A DNA stretch of 34,386 nucleotides from Chloroflexota bacterium (GTDB lineage Bacteria; Chloroflexota; Dehalococcoidia; JACVQG01; JAHKAY01). The notes beneath the pieces are model-generated. The model ran no database searches. It was not told where the DNA came from and was given only the letters and a program-made list of their open reading frames with translations. Made by a program: the position numbers and the translations under genes. The stretch spans positions 1 to 34,386 of the forward strand of contig JAHKAY010000045.1 of the NCBI GenBank assembly GCA_018825785.1, given 5' to 3'. This document shows, piece after piece, positions 26,292 to 33,975 of this stretch. Each line of letters opens with the position of its first letter. The first letter of the stretch is position 1.

Positions 26292-27510
26292 AGCCCCGCC
26301 GGGGCCGCCGGCCGAAGAGGAAGACCCCCAGGGCCACCAGGGTGGTCAGTGCGGCCAGTTGGTACATGGCGGGGAAGCCCGCCCCCTGGGCCACAAAGCC
26401 CCAGAGGAAGGCCCCTCCCCCGATGCCCAGGTCCATGGCCATGGAGAAGGTCCCCATGGCCGCCCCCCGCCGGGAGGGCTCCACCCGGTCTATGGTCAGG
26501 GCCAGCAGGGAGGGCTGGACCAGGGCGAAGGACAGCCCATAGAGGAGGGCCGCCAGGAGAAAAAGCCCCAGGGAGCCTGCCGCCGAGAGGAGGCCGAGGC
26601 CCAGGGCGGCCACCAGGAGGCCAGGCACAATGGTGGATGCCCGGCCCTTTCTGTCCGACAGCCTACCCGCCGGGCCCCGGGCCAGGATGAGGACCAGGGC
26701 AAAGACGGTGAAGAAGAGCCCGGGGTTTTCTATCCCTTTCTTGCCGGCATAGAGGGGGAAGAAGGACACGATGGAGCCATAGCTGAGGGCGGAGAGGCAA
26801 AGGACCAGGGAGGGGAAAAGGGCCGACCTCTCCAGGATGGCCCCCCGGGAGGGGTTTCTCTGCCGGTGGGGCTCGGAGATAAACCCGGCCAGGACTACCC
26901 CCACCATCGCCATAGCCGCTGAGGAGAGGAAGAGGACGGGGAAGCTGGAGGCCCGGAGGAGGAAGACCCCCGCCGCAGGCCCTAGGGCCATGGCCAGGTT
27001 CATGGACATGCCGTAGTAGCCCATCCCCTCCCCCCGGCGGGGTGGGGGCAGTAGGTCTGCCACCAGCACCATGACCGCGGTGCCAAAGCTGGCCCAGCCC
27101 GCCCCGTGGAGGACGCGGACCAGGAGGAGGGGGAGGACCCCCTGCGCCAGGTTGTAGGAAAGGGAGGAAAGGAAGAGAAGAAGGGACCCCCCCAGGATGA
27201 GAAGCCTCCTGCTCCAGATATCGGCGGCCCTGCCCACCAGGGGGCGGAGGGCAAGGGCGGTGGTGGCAAAGACCCCGATGATTAGCCCCACCTCCGACTC
27301 GCTGCCACCAATCTGGACAATGTAGAGGGGCAGGGTAGCCAGCAAGAAATAGAAGCCGGCAAAGGCGCTGAAGCTCACCAGCCAGGCCAGGACAAAGTTG
27401 CGGGTCAGTATGGACGGCGGTGGCGGGCCGGAATCTACTAGCTCTGGGTGCTTCTCTCCCCTCACTTCTTCAGGCAAATATACCCCACCCCGTCCTCTTT
27501 GACAATTCAT
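26269..27510 (-). CDS. Major facilitator superfamily transporter
   Basis: This is a 413-residue, 12-helix secondary transporter. After a polar N-terminus it begins TRNFVLAWLVSFSAFAGFYF, then has an MFS loop (VGRAADIWSRRLLILGG, the Asp-Arg type 2-3 loop), SFGTAVMVLVADLLPPPRRG (motif-like region), and the second half GRLSDRKGRASTIVPGLLVAA. ATG 27510 has GAGGAAGGG 3-12 nt before it; the much longer frame upstream runs antisense over the E1-enzyme gene and is not used. The substrate is unclear; the pattern resembles drug-efflux or sugar-efflux MFS proteins. Its end overlaps the htpX end by 23 nt. Confidence 0.85.
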   Translation of the reverse strand: MNCQRGRGGVYLPEEVRGEKHPELVDSGPPPPSILTRNFVLAWLVSFSAFAGFYFLLATLPLYIVQIGGSESEVGLIIGVFATTALALRPLVGRAADIWSRRLLILGGSLLLFLSSLSYNLAQGVLPLLLVRVLHGAGWASFGTAVMVLVADLLPPPRRGEGMGYYGMSMNLAMALGPAAGVFLLRASSFPVLFLSSAAMAMVGVVLAGFISEPHRQRNPSRGAILERSALFPSLVLCLSALSYGSIVSFFPLYAGKKGIENPGLFFTVFALVLILARGPAGRLSDRKGRASTIVPGLLVAALGLGLLSAAGSLGLFLLAALLYGLSFALVQPSLLALTIDRVEPSRRGAAMGTFSMAMDLGIGGGAFLWGFVAQGAGFPAMYQLAALTTLVALGVFLFGRRPRRGSTLTSGP

Positions 27511-27564
27511 TTCCCTTCCTCTAATATTGTTGAGCGAAAAACTAAACAAACGCTGGAGGCAACA

Positions 27565-28374
27565 GTGGAGTTCAGCGAGGAGCAGGTAGAAAGATATAGC
27601 CGGCAGATTGTGCTGCCCCTGGTAGGTGGGAGGGGGCAAAAGAAGCTGCGGCAGGCGAAGGTGCTGCTCATCGGGGCGGGGGGGCTGGGTTCCCCGGCGG
27701 GGCTCTATCTGGCGGCAGCGGGGGTGGGTCGGCTGGGGCTGGTGGACAGCGACGTGGTGGACCTCTCCAACCTCCAGCGCCAGATTTTCCACCGCACCCG
27801 GGACAGGGGCCGGCCCAAGACCGCCTCGGCCGCCGATACCATCGGGGCCCTTAACCCCGATGTGGAGGTGGTCCAGCACCCCCTCCGCCTCACTTCTGAG
27901 AACATTATGGGGGTCATTGCTGGCTATGAAATGGTGCTGGACGGGAGCGATAATTTTGCCACCCGTTACCTGGTGAACGATGCCTGCGTCCTGGCCGGAA
28001 AGACCAATATCCACGGCAGCCTGTTCCAGTTTGAGGGCCAGGTTACGGTCTTTTTGCCCGGAAAGGGCTGTTACCGATGTCTGTACCCCACCCCACCACC
28101 CCCCGGCAGCGTCCCCTCCTGCCAGGAGGCGGGGGTGATGGGGGTGGTGGCGGGGGTTATCGGCCTCCTCCAGGCCACCGAGGCGTTGAAGCTTATCCTG
28201 GGCATCGGCCGGCCCCTGGCGGGCTCTCTCCTGGCCTACGATGCCCTCCAGGCGGAGTTCACCCGGTTAAGGTTCCAGCGCAACCCCGCCTGCCCCGTGT
28301 GCGGGGACCATCCAACTATCACCCACCTCATAGACTATGAGGAGTTCTGCGGGGTGCGGGCCGTGGGCCGGTAA
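27565..28374 (+). CDS. MoeB/ThiF-family adenylyltransferase (E1-like)
   Basis: It adenylates the C-terminal glycine of a ubiquitin-like sulfur carrier (MoaD or ThiS). RYSRQIVLP starts the domain, LLIGAGGLGSPAGLYLAAAGVG is the nucleotide-binding loop, DLSNLQRQIFH the E1 motif, and DGSDNFATRYLVNDAC the Mg-binding turn. The zinc pair is CYRC and CPVC, and PSCQEAGVMGVVAGVIG holds the conserved catalytic-Cys region. GTG 27565 follows GGAGG by 5 nt; an ATG-less longer frame is rejected. No rhodanese domain is present. The 269 residues suit MoeB or ThiF, which cannot be told apart here, since the partner genes are absent. Confidence 0.9.
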   Translation: MEFSEEQVERYSRQIVLPLVGGRGQKKLRQAKVLLIGAGGLGSPAGLYLAAAGVGRLGLVDSDVVDLSNLQRQIFHRTRDRGRPKTASAADTIGALNPDVEVVQHPLRLTSENIMGVIAGYEMVLDGSDNFATRYLVNDACVLAGKTNIHGSLFQFEGQVTVFLPGKGCYRCLYPTPPPPGSVPSCQEAGVMGVVAGVIGLLQATEALKLILGIGRPLAGSLLAYDALQAEFTRLRFQRNPACPVCGDHPTITHLIDYEEFCGVRAVGR

Positions 28375-28385
28375 GGGGTAAGGCT

Positions 28386-29660
28386 GTGGAGGTAGAGGAG
28401 CTCCTCTCTCAGCTCATCCGCATCCCCTCGGTGAACCCGCCGGGGAACGAGACCCCTGTGGCCCGCTACCTTCAACAGCTCTTCTCCCGGGCGGGCATCC
28501 CCGGGGAGGTGGTGGAAAGTGGGGAGGGGAGGGGCAGCTTTATTTGCCAGATAGGGGAGGGGCCACGGAGCCTTCTCTTCCTCTCCCATACCGATGTGGT
28601 GCCCGTCGGGGAGGGGTGGGACTTTGACCCCTTCTCCGGCGAGATAAGAGACGGGATGGTCCTGGGGAGGGGTGCCCTGGACTGCAAGGGCCTGACGGCG
28701 GCCCAGGCCTGGGCCACCCTCCAGCTCTCCCGAAAGGGGCTCCACGGCCGCCTCATCTTCGCAGCCACCGCCGATGAGGAGGCAGGGGGGAAGTGGGGCA
28801 TCAGCTACCTGATGGAGAACTGCCCCGAGAAGCTGAGGGCTGACTTCGCTATCAATGAGGGGGCGGAGCAGCCGGTAAGGCTCAACGGGAACCTCGTCTA
28901 CTTCGTCCAGGTGGGGGAGAAGGGGGCTGCCTGGATAAGGCTGCGCTCCAGGGGGGTCTCCTGTCATGGCTCGGTTCCCACCCTGGGGGAGAATGCGGTG
29001 GTCCGCATGGCCGGGGCCGTTTCCACCCTGGGGGAGTACCGGGCCCCCGTCCGGCTCATCCCGCAGGTCCGTCAGCTCCTCCAGGCCCTGGCCCGGGCAA
29101 GGGGGCTCAAAGGCCGGCTCACCGCCGGGGGTCTGGACAGCTTCCTTGACGGCTTTGAGGATAAGGCCTTCCGTGAATACCTGCGGGCCATCATCCGGCT
29201 CACCGTCTCCCCCAATGCCATCCAGGGGGGGACCAAGACCAACATCGTCCCTGACCGGTGCGAGGCGGATGTGGACATCCGGGTCCTCCCCGGCCAGGAC
29301 CTGGAATTTGTGAAACGGGAACTCCGCCGGCTTATAGGGGAGGACATAGAGATAGAGGTACCCCACTACCAGCCCCCTTCCTTTTCCGGGACAGGCTTGC
29401 CCCCTTATCGGCTCATAGCCCAGACCATCGGGGGGGTGGTGGGCGAGGGCCAGGTCCTGCCCTGTATCTCCTCGGGGGGCACCGATTCCCGCTTTCTCCG
29501 GGAGGTGGGGGTCCCCAGCTACGGCATCGCCGTCATGGCCCCCGACCAGGACCCCCGGCTGCGGGAGACCGTCCACGGCAGGAACGAGCGGATAGATGTG
29601 AGAAGCCTGAGGCTTGAGGCCCAGTTCCTGCTCCGCTTGGCGCAGGCCTACCTGGGCTGA
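28386..29660 (+). CDS. M20-family metallopeptidase (ArgE/DapE-like)
   Basis: This is a two-metal hydrolase that removes acyl groups or cleaves small peptides. The zinc ligands are H68 in LLFLSHTDVVP, D99 in GRGALDCKG, the catalytic Glu and metal Glu in ATADEEAGG (131-132), and a His in the C-terminal VHGRNERI segment. The middle lid or dimerisation domain spans roughly 170-290. The 424 residues agree with the DapE/ArgE or carboxypeptidase branch. GTG 28386 is used, 11 nt after the E1-enzyme stop, so the two are likely cotranscribed. Substrate cannot be assigned; DapE, ArgE and dipeptidase branches look alike in this view. Confidence 0.9.
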   Translation: MEVEELLSQLIRIPSVNPPGNETPVARYLQQLFSRAGIPGEVVESGEGRGSFICQIGEGPRSLLFLSHTDVVPVGEGWDFDPFSGEIRDGMVLGRGALDCKGLTAAQAWATLQLSRKGLHGRLIFAATADEEAGGKWGISYLMENCPEKLRADFAINEGAEQPVRLNGNLVYFVQVGEKGAAWIRLRSRGVSCHGSVPTLGENAVVRMAGAVSTLGEYRAPVRLIPQVRQLLQALARARGLKGRLTAGGLDSFLDGFEDKAFREYLRAIIRLTVSPNAIQGGTKTNIVPDRCEADVDIRVLPGQDLEFVKRELRRLIGEDIEIEVPHYQPPSFSGTGLPPYRLIAQTIGGVVGEGQVLPCISSGGTDSRFLREVGVPSYGIAVMAPDQDPRLRETVHGRNERIDVRSLRLEAQFLLRLAQAYLG

Positions 29661-29707
29661 ATCCCGGCTCCGGCTTTGCCCCTTGAATCCGTGGGGAGTT
29701 GAGGAGC

Positions 29708-29736
29708 TTGCCCTGTTTTTCCAGGGGGTATAGAAT
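29708..29736 (+). promoter_or_regulatory. tRNA-Pro promoter
   Basis: TTGCCC (29708-29713), a 17-bp spacer and TAGAAT (29731-29736) stand 10 nt before the mature tRNA 5' end. Confidence 0.55.
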
Positions 29737-29745
29737 AATAGGCGT

Positions 29746-29822
29746 CGGGGAGTAGCGCAGCCCGGTAGCGCACCTGAATGGGGTTCAGGTGGTCGGCGGT
29801 TCAAATCCGCCCTCCCCGACCA
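29746..29822 (+). tRNA. tRNA-Pro (anticodon GGG)
   Basis: CGGGGAG pairs with CTCCCCG as the acceptor stem, with discriminator A and an encoded CCA end. The anticodon stem CCTGA/TCAGG encloses ATGGGGT, giving anticodon GGG for codon CCC. The D-arm (GCGC-AGCCCGGTA-GCGC) and T-arm (GGCGG-TTCAAAT-CCGCC) are complete. A tyrosine integrase gene begins about 110 nt downstream, so the 3' end is a likely attachment site. Confidence 0.95.
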
Positions 29823-29844
29823 TAGATAGGGAAAACGGAGGGTC

Positions 29845-29906
29845 GACCACCTAAACAGACCCCGAGGCAGATAGGGGACAAGTTCGGTGGTGACCACCTA
29901 AATAGA
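29845..29906 (+). repeat. Direct repeat pair upstream of the integrase
   Basis: GACCACCTAAACAGA at 29845-29859 and GACCACCTAAATAGA at 29892-29906 match at 14 of 15 positions and start 47 bp apart. Next to the second copy GGTGG-TGA-CCACC is an inverted repeat (29886-29898). They lie between the tRNA 3' end and the integrase start, where integrase arm-type or excisionase sites are expected. Confidence 0.6.
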
Positions 29907-29931
29907 TTTGGCCGGCCTCCCCGAAAAGAAT

Positions 29932-30918
29932 ATGGCTGCTGTGGCGACAGACGTTAGTCTGGGTAGGGTAGTGGATGGTTTTGTCCTGACCTTGCGAAGC
30001 GAAGGCAAGTCCCCCAAGACCGTAGAGTTCCACGGAGGCAATCTGCGCCGCCTTGCTTGGTATGCTGGCCAGATGGGGTGGCCCGAGGACATTCGACAGA
30101 TAGACCAGTGGCGAGTAAAGGAATTCCTCGTTTACGTGGCCGAGAGCCGAGACCGTTGGGGGCTTCGGGGCAACGGCGCTGAGAGCTCTCGTCCCCGAGC
30201 AAGCTACAATACGACATGGCACTACTACGTGACCCTGCGGGTCTTCTTCGGCTGGGCGGTCAGAGAAGGGTTCTTGGAGAAGTCCCCTGTGGACGGCGTG
30301 AAGTTAAAGCGGCCTAGCCCGCCAGTGGTAGAGCCATACACGCCAGAGCAAATCCAGGGCCTGCTCAAGGTGTGCGACTGGGACTTCGAGCATAACGCCC
30401 GTTTCCTCGCGTCCAGAAACAGAGCTATCGTCCTGACATTACTTGACACTGGACTCCGGTTGGGAGAGTTGGTGGGCATCCGGCTACAAGACATTGACCG
30501 GGATCGAGGCTTGATAGCGGTGGTGGGCAAGGGCCGGAAGGAGAGAGTGGTGAGAGTAGGGCAGGTGTGTCAGAAAGCGCTCTGGCGCTACCTCATACAG
30601 CGGGGGCAGGCTTCTTCGTCCTCGCTCTGGCTCACCGAAGAGAGACGTCCCCTTGCCGCCAGAGCGGTGCAGGACATGGTAAGGCGCCTACGCAAACGGG
30701 CGGGATTGGGCAACGTCGAGGGCTTGGTCCACAAGTTCCGACATACTTTCGCGCTGCAGTTCTTGAGAGCGGACCGAAACACTTTCAATCTCCAGTACCT
30801 TCTTGGTCATTCCACATTGGAGATGACCAGGCGCTACGTGCAGACCCTGGGCATGCAAGATGCACTGGAAGCCCACGTCAATGCCAGCCCTGTTGACGCC
30901 CTGGGGTTAAAGGGATGA
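29932..30918 (+). CDS. Tyrosine integrase next to tRNA-Pro
   Basis: This is a site-specific integrase of 328 residues. An N-terminal SAM-like domain (FVLTLRSEGKSPKTVEFHGG, later TWHYYVTLRVFFGWAVREGF) precedes the catalytic domain. R176 lies in TGLRLGEL, K200 in GKGRKERV, H267 and R270 in HKFRHTF, H293 in LLGHSTLE and Y302 at the RRY nucleophile position. All active-site residues are therefore present. TTG 29908 would extend it by 8 codons; ATG 29932 is chosen although its ribosome site is weak. It lies close behind the tRNA and overlaps the next gene by 4 nt (ATGA). It looks functional for integrating the island at tRNA-Pro. Confidence 0.9.
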   Translation: MAAVATDVSLGRVVDGFVLTLRSEGKSPKTVEFHGGNLRRLAWYAGQMGWPEDIRQIDQWRVKEFLVYVAESRDRWGLRGNGAESSRPRASYNTTWHYYVTLRVFFGWAVREGFLEKSPVDGVKLKRPSPPVVEPYTPEQIQGLLKVCDWDFEHNARFLASRNRAIVLTLLDTGLRLGELVGIRLQDIDRDRGLIAVVGKGRKERVVRVGQVCQKALWRYLIQRGQASSSSLWLTEERRPLAARAVQDMVRRLRKRAGLGNVEGLVHKFRHTFALQFLRADRNTFNLQYLLGHSTLEMTRRYVQTLGMQDALEAHVNASPVDALGLKG

Positions 30919-31664
30919 AGACAGAGCATTCTTGCCCGGAGTGCCTTGATGGAGATATCGGACTGGAAAGCGTCTGCGCCACTTGCGGAAGGAAGCCCGG
31001 GGACCCTCCTTTCCCCGACCTTGTCCGAGCCAAGCTAGCGTCCAGGGAATGGCAGGCCAAGCTTTCCGACGCGCGGCAGCGGGTGGGTCTCCCAACGGAA
31101 GGGCTGCCGGCAGAGGCTGCGCCCGCATATTTGCTTCTGGCGTACAAGGGGTTCTCCAACTTGTGGATTGGCGCAATCACGGGAAAGACCATAGGCGACA
31201 TGAGCCTCCTCCGGGTCCCAGGATGGCTGATGTTCGTCCGGATGACAGCGGCAAGGTTGGCGACTGAGCTGCGCATTACGGAATGCGATGATATCCTGCC
31301 TCATCTCGTTTCGCCGCAACGTTGGTCCCTGGGGATGATTCACCCATGTCAGGGCGAAACAGCGCAGGAAAAGGAGTTCGACCGCCAGCTATGTATGCTC
31401 CTGGGGCTCCCCCCGAAGCTGCTACATGAGGGCATGCGGGCATCCCTTGGCACGCTCCTAAAGCACGAGGCCAGCTGGGCCGAACTTCAGGAGGTACTTG
31501 GCGTTCTCTTCCCCTCGATGGGAAAGATGAAGCCCAACACCTTCAAGCGTACCATCGACCGGGCCATGAAGAAGAAAGCCAGCAGACAGCCTCACTACCG
31601 CGCCCTCAGGGACTTGTGGACACGAATCGAGGGACTGACTGAGACGGCTGAACCTGATGATTAG
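30915..31664 (+). CDS. Zinc-ribbon protein coupled to the integrase
   Basis: This 249-residue protein has a zinc ribbon at its N-terminus: C7 and C10 (CPEC), then C21 and C24 (CATC). The rest is mostly helical, with a hydrophobic segment (APAYLLLAYKGFSNLWIGAI), a Cys-containing FDRQLCMLLGLP stretch and a basic, Lys-rich ending (KRTIDRAMKKKAS). I do not recognise a family. Its ATG overlaps the integrase stop by 4 nt, so translation is coupled and the two proteins are probably made together. That suggests an integration or excision partner, or a regulator, but this is inference. A strong terminator follows 29 nt after its stop. Confidence 0.75.
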   Translation: MKTEHSCPECLDGDIGLESVCATCGRKPGDPPFPDLVRAKLASREWQAKLSDARQRVGLPTEGLPAEAAPAYLLLAYKGFSNLWIGAITGKTIGDMSLLRVPGWLMFVRMTAARLATELRITECDDILPHLVSPQRWSLGMIHPCQGETAQEKEFDRQLCMLLGLPPKLLHEGMRASLGTLLKHEASWAELQEVLGVLFPSMGKMKPNTFKRTIDRAMKKKASRQPHYRALRDLWTRIEGLTETAEPDD

Positions 31665-31692
31665 CCAATAGTACTCCACCCGCCGGGCAGAA

Positions 31693-31730
31693 ATTGAGCA
31701 GACGACCTCGTCTGCTCAATTCGTTTTTGT
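31693..31730 (+). terminator. Rho-independent terminator after the integrase operon
   Basis: ATTGAGCAGACGA and its perfect complement form a 13-bp hairpin around CC (31693-31720), followed by TCGTTTTTG. It closes the integrase plus zinc-ribbon operon. Confidence 0.85.
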
Positions 31731-31811
31731 AGGACAATCGACCCCCGTTTTGTCCCATTAGGCGAGCCATCCTCGTTTCCTAAGATTCGATGTGTGGGGA
31801 GCGAGGGGCAC

Positions 31812-32060
31812 ATGTCCGTACAAGAGGCAGGCCGCCAAGGAGGGCTTCGCTGCCTACTACGGCATGGGCATGCCTTCATGGCAGACATAGGGAGAAAGGG
31901 CCAGAAGGTCATGCGGTCGAAGCACCCCTCTATGGCCGCCCAATGGGGCCGTATGGGCGGGCGGCCCAGGAAGCCGGACTTGGCTGGGGCGGGGGAATGC
32001 AGAAAGAAGGAGGTCGGCGGGGAGGCCGGCCACCCACCCCCTCCCCAGCCGCCAGAATAG
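31812..32060 (+). CDS. Small KGG-motif-like basic protein
   Basis: An 82-residue protein starts at ATG 31812, behind a GGGGAGCGAGGGG purine tract. It shows spaced Gly-rich basic motifs: EAGRQGGL, then IGRKGQKVM, then WGRMGGRPRKP, near-repeats of about 20 residues with RHGHAFMAD between. Such KGG-type repeats occur in small stress-associated proteins of many bacteria. The C-terminus is Pro-rich. It overlaps the upstream open frame of the next recombinase in another frame; the motif spacing argues that this frame is the coding one. Role unknown, possibly DNA or stress-related. Confidence 0.55.
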   Translation: MSVQEAGRQGGLRCLLRHGHAFMADIGRKGQKVMRSKHPSMAAQWGRMGGRPRKPDLAGAGECRKKEVGGEAGHPPPPQPPE

Positions 32061-32155
32061 GTATCGTGGCACAATGCGACAACGGCCAGTCTCCACAAGG
32101 CGCCAAGGAAGGCCGCGACAGATGCCGCAAGAAGGTTAGAGGCGTCGGGGGTGGA

Positions 32156-32896
32156 GTGAGCGCAAGAGCCTATCTGGAGCCCCACGAGGTGAAGTCTCTG
32201 GAGGATGCGGCCACCAACCTCCGGGACCGCCTGCTGGTCAGGCTGCTGTTCTACCAGGGATGTCGAGTCTCCGAAGCTCTGGGTATCGCGGTAGACGATG
32301 TTAACCTGGCCGGCGGCACAGTCACCATCCAGCATCTGAAGACACGTATGAGGCTCTCGTGTCCTCAGTGCGAAACGAGGCTTGGCATGAGCCACAGCTT
32401 CTGCCCCAAATGCGGGTCAAAGGTGGAGAAGATGGTCGCTGAGGAGTGGGAGCACCGCCGGGTGAGGACCCTGCCCGTAGACGCACAAACCTCGGACATG
32501 CTGGGGGACTACATCCAGCGAGGCGGCCCCGTCATGAAGGGTGAAAGGCAACTCCTCTTCGGCATCGGCCGTGGCCAGGTATGGCGCGTGGTCTCGGAGT
32601 GCGCCCGCCGGGCGGGGCTGGGCGACCTCCTCAACCCCGAGACCGGGAGGAGGAGAGGAGTGAGTCCCCATCGGTTGCGAGATGCCTTCGCCGTACATGC
32701 CATGAAGCTTGACGACTCGGGGGACGGTCTCAGGCTTCTACAAGAACACCTGGGTCACGTCAGCTTCAACACGACTGCCAGGTACAGGAAGGTAGCAGGC
32801 GAGGAGCACAGGGAGTGGTATGACAAGCTGTGGGACAAGCAGGCTCATGAAAACCCCGCGGTCAATAAGAGGAAACGGCCGTGGTCCTGCCCCTGA
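32156..32896 (+). CDS. Tyrosine recombinase with zinc ribbon inserted in the catalytic domain
   Basis: The conserved catalytic domain is recognisable: R37 (FYQGCRVSEAL), K62 in the beta hairpin (HLKTRMR), H172 and R175 (HRLRDAFAV), H201 (HLGHVSFN) and Y210 (TTARYRK). Between the two strands of the beta hairpin lies a CPQC/CPKC zinc ribbon (C69, C72, C83, C86) of about 30 residues. From GTG 32156 it has 246 residues and lacks the N-terminal core-binding domain. A longer open frame reaches back to 31790 but overlaps the KGG gene, and GTG 32066 is another possible start. Either the protein is minimal or its N-terminus was lost. Function in recombination is inferred. Confidence 0.8.
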   Translation: MSARAYLEPHEVKSLEDAATNLRDRLLVRLLFYQGCRVSEALGIAVDDVNLAGGTVTIQHLKTRMRLSCPQCETRLGMSHSFCPKCGSKVEKMVAEEWEHRRVRTLPVDAQTSDMLGDYIQRGGPVMKGERQLLFGIGRGQVWRVVSECARRAGLGDLLNPETGRRRGVSPHRLRDAFAVHAMKLDDSGDGLRLLQEHLGHVSFNTTARYRKVAGEEHREWYDKLWDKQAHENPAVNKRKRPWSCP

Positions 32897-33441
32897 AGCC
32901 GGCCATGGGCGGCTTCCTGCGGGCTGTCGGCTGCGGCAAGTTCATCCGTGAGTTCCTTATGGGCCACAGTCCAGAGGGCTCGCCAGCGATAGACCCTGCC
33001 GTTGGCGCCCCCCAGGCGGAGATCTTCTACCACTACAAGATGGCCCTTATCAAGGCTACCGCCCTGGACAGGACCACCAGGAGAGAAGAGCAGCTGGCGC
33101 GCCGCGAGAACCGCGCTATAAGCCCAGACAATATCGAGAGGCTGACGGAAAGATACGTGGCCCGGTCTCCCTACAAGGCGAGCGGTGGCCGGTATCATAG
33201 CTTTGTCGTCTACTTCTCCACCCTGCGGAGGCTGGGCTGGGTGGAGCCCACCGGCGAGGAGGAGCCCTCCCAGCCCCGGGACTACCACCCCAACTTTGAG
33301 CCCCGGACCTACTACCGCCTCACCGCCGAGGGGATGAGGGCGATGGTCCCGATAGTCTTCGACCCCATCCTCCTGCTCTACCCTGACTACACCAGAGAGA
33401 AGCGCCACGGCCCCAGGCGGCCCTACTTCCGCCGGCGCTAG
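32881..33441 (+). CDS. Hypothetical protein, 186 aa
   Basis: GTG 32881 follows AGAGGAAAC and overlaps the recombinase end by 16 nt, so the two are coupled. The middle part (NIERLTERYVARSPYKASGG, YHSFVVYFSTLRRLGWVEPT, then YYRLTAEG) looks like a winged-helix or DNA-associated domain, with a basic C-terminal tail (REKRHGPRRPYFRRR). No family is recognised. Codon use is as GC-biased as in the core genes. Its role beside a recombinase may be regulatory, but I cannot support more than that. Confidence 0.65.
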   Translation: MVLPLKPAMGGFLRAVGCGKFIREFLMGHSPEGSPAIDPAVGAPQAEIFYHYKMALIKATALDRTTRREEQLARRENRAISPDNIERLTERYVARSPYKASGGRYHSFVVYFSTLRRLGWVEPTGEEEPSQPRDYHPNFEPRTYYRLTAEGMRAMVPIVFDPILLLYPDYTREKRHGPRRPYFRRR

Positions 33442-33513
33442 GCCCTGCCCGGTCGCCTCAGCTCGGTTCCAAACTGCTTTCGCTGGGGCCACCTACGTGC
33501 TAAGATAGAGCCG

Positions 33514-33975
33514 ATGCGCGGGCAGTTTGACAGTATTGTGGCCAAGATGCCTAAGCTACTCAGTCAGCTCCTAGACACAACTCCGCTGAGCAGAGACCGT
33601 CTACAGAGAATCCCGGAGCGCGGAGTCTATGTGCTATACGAGGACGATACCCCAATCTATGTTGGGCGATCCAACCGACTTAGACAGCGCCTTCTTGAAC
33701 ATAGCAGACCAAGCTCACTCCACAATTCCGCTCCTTTCGCTTTCAACCTGGCAAAGGAGGAAGCCGGCAAACGAGGAATTGACCTCCAAGGTAAACAAAG
33801 AAGTCAGATGGCCAATGATCCTCGCTTCGTCGAGTTGTTCAAGGAGGCAAAGCAGCGCGTTGCCGCAATGAAAGTCCGCAGCATCGAGATTACTCACCCA
33901 ATTGAACAGACCCTGTTTGAGGTGTATGCAGCCCTTGCACTGCAAACGCCCTACAACGACTTCGACACCCACTAA
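33514..33975 (+). CDS. GIY-YIG nuclease-domain protein
   Basis: This 153-residue protein has a GIY-YIG nuclease core: RGVYVLYEDDTPIYVGRSN, that is GVY (37-39) and YVG (49-51), the basic helix RLRQRLLEH, and the Glu (E136, LFEVYAALAL) and Asn (YNDF) in the positions usual for the metal ligand and the last motif. The N-terminal 30 residues are hydrophobic and helical without a known domain. The middle (about 60-120) is an insertion of unknown role. It resembles small stand-alone GIY-YIG proteins found in mobile regions rather than UvrC. Start codon is ATG 33514 with a weak ribosome site; ATG 33547 is possible. More AT-rich than its neighbours. Confidence 0.8.
   Translation: MRGQFDSIVAKMPKLLSQLLDTTPLSRDRLQRIPERGVYVLYEDDTPIYVGRSNRLRQRLLEHSRPSSLHNSAPFAFNLAKEEAGKRGIDLQGKQRSQMANDPRFVELFKEAKQRVAAMKVRSIEITHPIEQTLFEVYAALALQTPYNDFDTH

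Noticed and set aside
27511-28014. N-terminal extension of the MFS frame
   Set aside because: It is antisense to the MoeB/ThiF gene. ATG 27510 with its ribosome site and the first membrane helix shortly after mark the real start.
28335-29897. Long minus-strand open frame of 520 codons
   Set aside because: It is antisense to the M20 peptidase and tRNA-Pro, with low-complexity Gly/Pro/Leu composition; the plus strand carries clear metal-ligand motifs.
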